Source: Chromera velia
Taxonomy: Eukaryota > Sar > Chromeraceae
DNA length: 15,268 bases
Assembly: GCA_018398765.1 (NCBI GenBank)
Contig: JAHBMJ010002583.1
Location: forward strand, 1-15,268
Reading direction: 5' to 3'
In this document: positions 10,747 to 15,268 of the stretch, piece by piece
How the letters are laid out: every line of letters begins with the position of its first letter
Position numbering within the stretch: the stretch's first letter is position 1
Made by a program: the position numbers and the translations under genes
The notes under the pieces: generated by a model
Told to the model about the DNA's origin: nothing
What the model saw: the letters and a program-made list of their open reading frames with translations, nothing else
The model's database searches: none

Positions 10747-12969
10747 GCGCGTGAGAGAGGGGGGGAGAGAGAGAGGGAACGAAAGACGCACACCCCCAGA
10801 TAGGCCAAGCAGGAGACGAGACAGGACAGGGGAGCCCACCCAACAGCCCCCTCCCCTCAAATTGCCCTCCCACACATTCATCCTTTCACTCTCTCACATA
10901 CTCACAAACCTGGCATGCTGCTCTGCTTGCATCGTCAGCCGGGCTCTTCAATGTCTCCAGAAGCTGCAGACAGCCAAAAGAAAGAGAGAATGATAAATAG
11001 GAGACAGCCAGCCACAAGGCATCTCTAACGAATGGCGAAAAAGAATGGCGAGAGAGCTTTGGGGTTTCCAGAAGAGGGTTAATGTCGAGTGCTGGGACTC
11101 AAAGAGGGGTCAGTCAATAAACACTTGAAGGGCAGCGGATCCAAACCGTGTGGGGCAAGTATCGGCATGGCTTCACCACACGAGTCGAGAAGAGAGAGCA
11201 ACAACGCGCCAAGAGCACCAAAAAAGAATCCATCCTTCCCAAAGTCAGACAGTCCATGCATTTACTTTCATACAGAAAAAAAAGAATCCATCATTCCCGA
11301 AGTCTGACAGTCCATGCATTTACTTTCATACAGAAAAAAAAGAATCCATTCTTCCCAAAGTCAGACAGTCCAGCTCCCCATCCCACCCAGATACCTACCT
11401 TCTCTCTGATGTACACCTTCATGTCCTCCTGCATGTCCACCCATCGCTTCTTCTTCTCAAGATCCTTCACACGCTCCTGCGAGGAGAACAAAGGAAGGGG
11501 GGGTGGAAGGAAAATACAAAATGCTGCCTTAGGTGTGATCAGCAGTTCTACAAACAAATAGACGAAAGATACCGCTCCTGCCCCTCTTTTCGCTTGCAGA
11601 CGGACACCGTGAGGAGAGAAACGAGAAGAAAAAATGCAGGTGGATCCGATGACATCCAAGGAGAAGCGGCTGTGCGGCTGCTGGACTGGACAGGGGGTCG
11701 ATCAGTGGAGCTGCTTGTCGAGAAGTTGTGCTTTCATCTTTCTCTTCTTCTGGCCAAAACAAAACAAAACACACGTTCCTTCTCTCTTCTCACCCTAAAT
11801 CTTCCCATTCCTCTGCTTCAGCCTGCCTGCGTGCCTCCCATTTCCTTCCTTCCGCCTTCCCATGCAGGTCTACCGTTTCAGTCTTGGTGTTCATTCATTC
11901 TCTTACTGAACAGCCTTCAAAGTGCACAGACTGTTCAGTAAGGCTGACCTACCTTTGCCCACAGAGCATTCTTCAGTTGCAGCCCGGCCAGTTGCCGTGT
12001 GGGACTAGGCTTGGACTCGTCTGCGAGCTCTGTGGCAAGGGCGTGGAAGAATTGAGCCTGCAGAGGAAGGGTGCACATGTATAGATCACCAACATGAGAA
12101 CACACACATCCGTTTGCATTCACGGCTCTTCAAACAAGGGACGAGTGTGGGGAGGTCGGAGAGGGAAAGAGGAAAAGTAGAAGAGAAAAAGGAAAGGAGA
12201 GACAAACAAAACTGAAACAGCAGGATCAATGGCCAGCATGGAAGAGATGCTGAAGCTGCGCTCAATTCTCTAAATCCAGCTCAAACTCAAAAGAAAATCA
12301 AGCACCTCAGCGCACTGTTTTGTAGTTGGCCTCAATGTCTTGCTGATTGGATGGTCTAACTGGATCGTTTGATTGACTCACAGGGTTTGCGGCTTCTGCA
12401 GCTGCAAGTTGCTCCTCTGCTTGTTTCTGGATGGAGGCATCAGGCTCTGCACAGACAGACGGGACACAGTTGAGAAACGATCAGGACCCTGAAGCAATTA
12501 ACCACAACACAAAATAATGAACGCAAACTGCAGCGTTGAGATCTCGTTCGACACTCTCTTTTGAGTGGTTTGCTCTTCTCGAATGCACATCATCTGTCAC
12601 TATCAAGCGCTGGCGATGCGTGCCCATGACATGCAAAAAGCGAGGGAAGAAAAGTGAAGGACGAAACACAAAGGGGGAAACAAAAGGTCACACGAGAAAA
12701 CCCAAAGCGCAGAGACGCCAGAACTTCGAAACAAGATTGTAAATCCAAAAAAAACGAACAGCGCTTCTGCGGAGGAGCCACGAAGGCAAGGTACGCAATG
12801 CTGATGGAGCGAGTTAGTGGCACGTGAAGGGAGGCAGCCCCTCACTGAGGGAAAGGAGAGCCGAACAGCAGGTCTAAACCGAGGTGAAGGAAGGATGGAA
12901 CTTATTTGCAATAAGTGTAGACTTACGAAGAGCAGCCTGCAAAATTTGCTGGAGTGAGGGTGTCGCCAT
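3566..12969 (-). CDS. KPNB1: Importin subunit beta-1 (karyopherin beta, Kap95/KPNB1 family), spliced, complete
   Basis: Nuclear import receptor: in this family it binds importin alpha-cargo or cargo directly, docks at FG nucleoporins and releases cargo on Ran-GTP. The joined exons give about 931 residues (human and plant members are about 870-880). Family landmarks in order: an importin-beta N-terminal segment with RQLAGLQLKNALWAK (57-71); HEAT repeats throughout; the acidic loop NEAEEEEGEW (375-384), where animal importin beta has its DDDDDW loop; CAWTIGRI (about 471-478); EPRVAANICW (about 528-537); VGDLCRALG (about 733-741); FGDIALAAGENFEKYLQ; and LQAYSGIVHGLK. Extra length lies in a Pro-rich insert (about 236-258) and an Ala/Gln-rich insert (about 490-514). 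Start: the ATG at 12969 opens MATPSLQQILQAAL, with a good donor 43 nt later. Family assignment is firm. Uncertain points are the C-terminal splice and three tandem acceptors. Subfamily beta-1 rests on collinear similarity recalled from human and Arabidopsis proteins, not on a search. Confidence 0.93.
4131..4149. repeat. (CT)n microsatellite in importin intron 16
   Basis: An uninterrupted CT run of about nine units within a C/T-rich stretch of the plus strand. On the sense strand it is a GA run. Confidence 0.9.
4309..4326. repeat. (ACTC)n repeat that contains the exon 16 splice donor
   Basis: Four and a half ACTC units on the plus strand read GTGAGTGAGT on the sense strand, so the donor at 4321-4326 is followed by three more GTGAGT hexamers in 4-nt steps. 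Only the first keeps the frame into exon 17. Confidence 0.9.
4727..4970. repeat. Duplicated 5' edge of importin exon 15 within intron 14 (two clear copies and one degenerate copy)
   Basis: 4727-4769 covers the first 36 nt of exon 15 (sense direction) and its acceptor. It is repeated at 4827-4869, offset exactly 100 bp, with two mismatches. A third, clearly degraded copy starts at 4939. The 4827-4869 copy keeps a good ctgcag acceptor and would encode DDEEWVEYIHQL. Splicing there would add 100 nt and break the frame, so the acceptor at 4762 is taken as real. Confidence 0.9.
4774..4826. repeat. (AC)n microsatellite plus ATGTATAT tract in importin intron 14
   Basis: About 17 AC units followed by an alternating TA/TG stretch fill the space between the two good copies of the exon 15 edge. 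Confidence 0.95.
7376..7480. repeat. Compound microsatellite (TTTC/ATTC then CAGA/GGCA/CGGA) in importin intron 10
   Basis: TTTC and CATT units (7376-7406) are followed by CAGACAGA-type units with GGCA and GGAC variants to about 7480. A GA-rich stretch precedes it at 7319-7345, and a 10-base C run lies further on at 7571-7580. All of this is within intron 10 (7300-7897). Confidence 0.9.
8513..8541. repeat. (CCCTT)n pentanucleotide repeat in importin intron 9
   Basis: About five to six perfect CCCTT units, immediately 3' in sense direction of the duplicated exon 9 edge. Confidence 0.95.
8560..8731. repeat. 47-bp direct repeat duplicating the 3' edge of importin exon 9
   Basis: 8685-8731 (the last 45 nt of exon 9 in the sense direction plus its donor G and T) is repeated at 8560-8606 with one mismatch, offset exactly 125 bp. 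The intronic copy also carries a donor (GTACTG). Using it would add 125 nt and shift the frame, so I place the true donor at 8686. The inverted-repeat element lies between the copies. Confidence 0.92.
8609..8678. repeat. Small inverted-repeat element with ATGT microsatellite core in importin intron 9
   Basis: The left arm GCATTTACTTTCA (8609-8621) and right arm TGAAAGTAGATGC (8666-8678) are reverse complements over 13 bp with one mismatch. The core has a GAATTC site and about seven ATGT units (8637-8666). The left arm matches the 58-bp repeat unit in intron 4, so it is a dispersed sequence rather than a local accident. No coding capacity. It may be a tiny non-autonomous element or a hairpin-forming repeat. 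Confidence 0.65.
10565..10745. repeat. Long compound (CA)n-(TA)n-(CA)n tract in importin intron 5
   Basis: About 180 bp of almost uninterrupted alternating purine-pyrimidine DNA: CA runs with a few TG/CG variants, a (TA) run at about 10673-10690, then CA again. On the minus (sense) strand it reads TG/TA. It sits inside the 488-nt intron 5 and contains no exon. Confidence 0.95.
11219..11372. repeat. 58-bp tandem repeat, about 2.6 copies, in importin intron 4
   Basis: Units begin AGAATCCAT at 11225, 11283 and 11341, exactly 58 bp apart. The third copy breaks off at about 11372, 27 nt before exon 4 begins at 11399. Each full unit contains TTCCC(A/G)AAGTC(A/T)GACAG, then CATGCATTTACTTTCATAC, then an A run. 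Copies differ at a few positions only. The CATGCATTTACTTTCA part recurs in intron 9 at about 8608-8621. Confidence 0.93.
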
Positions 12970-13714
12970 CGTGTTTGATGTTCAAATACAAACTCCTTTG
13001 AAAAGGGAAGTGATCACTCAAGACAATAGGCGCAGAAACGCTCCTTGAAAGGAGGCAGGCTCCTGGCTTGCTTCTCGTCCTTCTTTTGCTTCCGGTCAAA
13101 GAGAACTTTCAGTCGATCGGCGGTTCTTTTTTCTGATTCAAACAAACCCAACAAGCCACTTGCTTGCCTTCTTCAAGAGGACGTTTCGCTCACGCAAACA
13201 GTCTCACTCAGTTACCTTCAGAGAGAAACTTGGGTTGGTTTTCCAGCAAGTCAGGTTTCTCGACTGGTGTCAGATGGTGTCAGAGTGCAGTCTGATGCCA
13301 AACAAATTTTGTTGCCCTTTCAAACGTCTCATGGTGCGAGCTTGGGGGGCACTTTTTGGAATTGCTGCTTTCCGGGACCGCGCCGCGAGAGTGTTGCGGA
13401 GACGAATCATCGGAGACGGGAAAGTTCAAATTTCAGAAGATGATCGAAGGTGCCCTATATGGTGCCCTCGAAACTCAAGTTGCCACTTCCCAGGATTTAC
13501 CAGGGCTCAACTTTGATCGACAGAAGACCACGCAGGATTGGACGTACGTGCATGACATGACCTGTCAGCATCTGTGGATTGTCATGCGACAGCTTTAGTT
13601 TCCCTGCTTGTGCGAGAAGTCTGCTAAAGTTTCCTTTTGGCACGTGTCAAAAAAGGCCAAGCTGAGCCCAGAGTTTTTGTCCTGTCCTCTTGCCCGCTTC
13701 TGACGCTTGTGACG
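12970..13714. promoter_or_regulatory. Divergent intergenic region with the promoters and 5' UTRs of importin beta and ClpP
   Basis: The two start codons face away from each other across 745 bp, so both promoters must lie here unless a non-coding first exon sits further out. I see no convincing TATA box, and the transcription starts cannot be placed. Overlapping reading frames at 13160-13516 (starts MLAFFKRTF) and 13356-13598 match no family I know and lack any clear splice continuation into ClpP. I treat them as chance frames, although a small upstream exon or upstream ORF cannot be excluded. Confidence 0.6.
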
Positions 13715-13780
13715 ATGAGGGGAAGGCTGTGTATGCTGATGACCCTGTCTGTGTATGTCTTTTTCCCAAGTTTTGCTTTT
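13715..13780 (+). other. Signal-peptide part of a bipartite plastid leader
   Basis: Residues 1-22 of ClpP comprise a short basic start (MRGR), a hydrophobic core ([13 protein letters not shown]) and PSFAF. In red-derived complex plastids (diatoms, other stramenopiles, chromerids) an aromatic residue, usually Phe, at the signal-peptide cleavage site is a known import determinant. Cleavage between A21 and F22 would expose FHSPSTSLF. The Ser/Arg-rich stretch after it is a plausible transit peptide. The cleavage site is inferred from pattern. Confidence 0.75.
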
Positions 13781-14443
13781 CATTCCCCGTCCACCTCTCT
13801 GTTCTCTCATGAAAGGTTTCAACGACGAGCCCCTCTGCTCTCAAACGAAAGGCGTTCTTCAACAAGCCTCAATTTTGATCTCGCTTCATCATCAGAGGGC
13901 TCAGATGCCCTTTCTGAGCCTGCCATTCCGTTCAGAGGTTCGGGTTCTGGATTGGTCAGAGCGTCTCCGTCTCCCGAGGTCAGCCTTCCGGGAGGCACTG
14001 ACGTTGTGAGCCGTCTCCTCGACCAGCGCATACTTCTTTTGGGCACACAAGTGACAGACGAAGTGGCAAACGCCCTTGTGGGACAGCTGCTGTACCTGGC
14101 AAATCAAGATCCCGAAAAGGACATCAAACTGTTCATCAACAGTCCGGGAGGATCAGTGACTGCCGGCATGGCCATTTTTGACACGATGATGTTCGTTCCC
14201 TGTGACATTGAGACGGTCTGCTTTGGGACTGCGGCCTCGATGGGCTCCTTCCTGCTGGCGGCAGGGACAAAGGGAAAACGAAAAAGCCTCCCGAACGCGA
14301 AGGTGATGATTCACCAGCCATTGGGTGGGGCACAGGGAGCAGCTGCAGATATCGAAATTCAGGCAAAGGAACTTCTCCACACAAGAGAGAGGCTAAACAG
14401 ACTCCTGTCCTTCATGACTGGACAGGACCTGGCGAAAGTGAGG
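13715..14443 (+). CDS. clpP: Plastid-targeted ATP-dependent Clp protease proteolytic subunit ClpP, first coding exon (partial gene)
   Basis: Serine peptidase subunit of the Clp complex (family S14), which degrades unfolded proteins fed by a ClpC-type ATPase, here presumably in the plastid stroma. From the ATG at 13715, residues 1-21 form a hydrophobic signal peptide ending in SFA, with F22 at the predicted new N-terminus. Residues 22 to about 90 are Ser/Arg-rich and transit-like. The peptidase domain starts near residue 92 ([18 protein letters not shown]). Clear motifs are [11 protein letters not shown] (141-151), the nucleophile Ser175 in GTAASMGSF, and His200 in MIHQPLGG. The exon ends after GQDLAKVR at residue 243 with donor GTCAGT. 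The catalytic Asp (the DTxRD region) and the C-terminus must be in a later exon beyond 15268. The frame also opens upstream at 13637 with TTG, but ATG at 13715 best explains the signal peptide. Confidence 0.92.
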
Positions 14444-15268
14444 GTCAGTGCATGGTCTTCGTGTCTCTTCCCTCTCTATCTCTCTTTGCAGTTCTCTTTC
14501 TGTGCCTTCTCTTTTTCTGTCAGGGTGTGTCGATGTCCTGCATCAAGAGAACATCTGTCTGGTGGCCTCTCTGCACCCCTCTCTGCCGATTGAATTGGGT
14601 CTTCGTCTCTTCCCGCTCCTCTCTGTCTCTATTTATCAGTCTGTGCCTTGCTTCAATGCAGTGCATTGCTTTCGTCCGTCTGTCAGCGCCCTTCCCATCT
14701 CGTCTAGGTCTCTGTTGTCTGTGTCTGCCTGTCTCTCCTCTTCTCTTTCTATCCTTTCTCTGCCTTCCTTCCTTCCTTGCTTCCTTCCTTCCTTCCTTCC
14801 TTCCTTCCTTCCTTCATTCATTCATTCATTCATTCATTCATTCATTCATTTATCCCCTTCCTTCCTTCCTTCCTTCCTTCCTTCCTTCCTCGCTTCCTCC
14901 CTCCGTCCGTCCGTCCGTCTTTTCCTTCGTTCTTTGTTTCGTTGCTTTCTTTCCTTTTTTCTCTCTCGTCTGTGTTTCTCTTCCTCTCCCTGCTTGCTCT
15001 TCGTTTTCTTTGTTTTCCTTTTTCCTCCAATCGCGCTCCTGTATCTCTGTCTGCTCTTCTCGTTGCATTTCTGTTCTGTTCTTTCGACGTCCGTTCTTTC
15101 CTTTTTTTCTTTTTTTTTCTTTTCTTTTCCTTTCCTTCTCTTTCTTTCTTTCTTTCGCGCTCTCGCTCCCTGTCTCTGTTCCTCTCTTTCTGTGTCTTGC
15201 TTTCTCTATCTCTGTCTTGCCCTTCGCTTGTGTCGCTTTCTGTACCTGCTTGCTCTCCCTCCCTCTCC
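14444..15268 (+). other. First intron of clpP, 5' part (continues past the window)
   Basis: The donor GTCAGT follows the last ClpP codon at 14443. The rest of the window is strongly pyrimidine-rich on the sense strand. I found no segment resembling the ClpP DTxRDxFLSA region, so the next exon is further right. The intron is at least 825 nt, longer than any in the neighbouring importin gene. Confidence 0.8.
14763..14925. repeat. Compound tetranucleotide microsatellite (TTCC, then TTCA, then TTCC, then GTCC)
   Basis: Runs of CTTC/TTCC units (about 14763-14815) pass into TTCA units (about 14815-14850), back into TTCC units (14857-14890) and then GTCC units (about 14900-14920). The array lies inside clpP intron 1. 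On the opposite strand it produces spurious Gly-Arg-Lys-Glu-rich reading frames. Confidence 0.9.

Larger units (their letters stand above)
3566..12969 (-). other. Exon-intron map of the importin beta gene (18 exons)
   Basis: Exons in transcript order: 12927-12969, 12382-12446, 11953-12057, 11399-11476, 10910-10963, 10278-10421, 9849-9944, 9214-9504, 8687-8932, 7898-8072, 6943-7299, 6158-6592, 5827-5909, 5204-5464, 4646-4762, 4327-4412, 3844-3980, 3566-3588. They total 2796 nt, a multiple of three. Each junction was set by protein continuity, GTNNGT at the donor and CAG at the acceptor. Eleven introns are phase 0, five are phase 1 (introns 1, 10, 11, 12, 17) and one is phase 2 (intron 16). Introns run from 233 nt (intron 15) to 614 nt (intron 9). 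Less certain boundaries: exon 8 could start at 9498, exon 12 at 6595, exon 14 at 5467 (each changes only whole codons), and the exon 17/18 junction. Confidence 0.85.

Noticed and set aside
11219-11372. CRISPR-like direct repeats
   Set aside because: Units abut at a fixed 58-bp period with no unique spacers, in an intron of a eukaryotic gene.
13160-13598. Overlapping plus-strand frames between the two genes that might be an upstream clpP exon or a small gene
   Set aside because: No known motif is visible, the two frames compete, and ClpP already has a complete leader starting at the ATG at 13715. Kept only as a low-probability alternative.
13637-13714. N-terminal extension of ClpP from a TTG at 13637
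   Set aside because: Non-ATG start, and the extension would bury the signal peptide that otherwise begins cleanly at the ATG at 13715.
14636-15068. Lys/Arg/Glu/Gly-rich minus-strand frames
   Set aside because: They are translations of the TTCC/TTCA/GTCC repeats on the other strand.

Overview
This is eukaryotic nuclear DNA carrying two intron-containing genes in head-to-head (divergent) orientation, with a long gene-poor flank on the left. The organism is most likely a photosynthetic protist with a secondary, red-algal-derived plastid. The nuclear-encoded ClpP protease starts with a bipartite leader: a signal peptide ending in an SFAF-type cleavage motif, then a Ser/Arg-rich transit-like stretch. 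That leader, dense splicing, roughly balanced base composition and abundant microsatellites fit a chromerid alga such as Chromera velia. The species guess is inference, not something read directly from the sequence.

Layout. Positions 1 to about 3495 hold no gene I can recognise. They contain AT-rich blocks, a 33-bp minisatellite (1066-1205), small ATC/ATT repeats, and a 19-base C run just before the importin 3' flank. Positions 3566-12969 on the minus strand encode importin beta-1 (karyopherin beta). I reconstruct it as 18 exons and 17 introns joining without a frame break into about 931 residues, with a consensus AATAAA signal at 3496-3501 downstream of the stop. Positions 12970-13714 are a 745-bp divergent intergenic region that must hold both promoters. 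Positions 13715-14443 on the plus strand are the first coding exon of a plastid-targeted ClpP peptidase with catalytic Ser and His. Its first intron, very pyrimidine-rich and full of tetranucleotide repeats, runs off the right edge, so the catalytic Asp and the C-terminus lie outside the window.

The two products do not share a pathway: one is a nuclear import receptor, the other a plastid protease subunit. The pairing is of interest only as a shared promoter.

The most unusual signals are in the splicing architecture. All 18 observable donors fit GTNNGT, and half have C at +3. Acceptors are strongly GCAG, with several tandem alternatives. In two importin introns the edge of the neighbouring exon, with its splice site, has been duplicated into the intron with simple-sequence DNA in between. 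One of those spacers is bounded by a 13-bp inverted repeat whose arm recurs in a 58-bp tandem repeat in another intron of the same gene. I found no RNA gene, CRISPR array or intact transposon.
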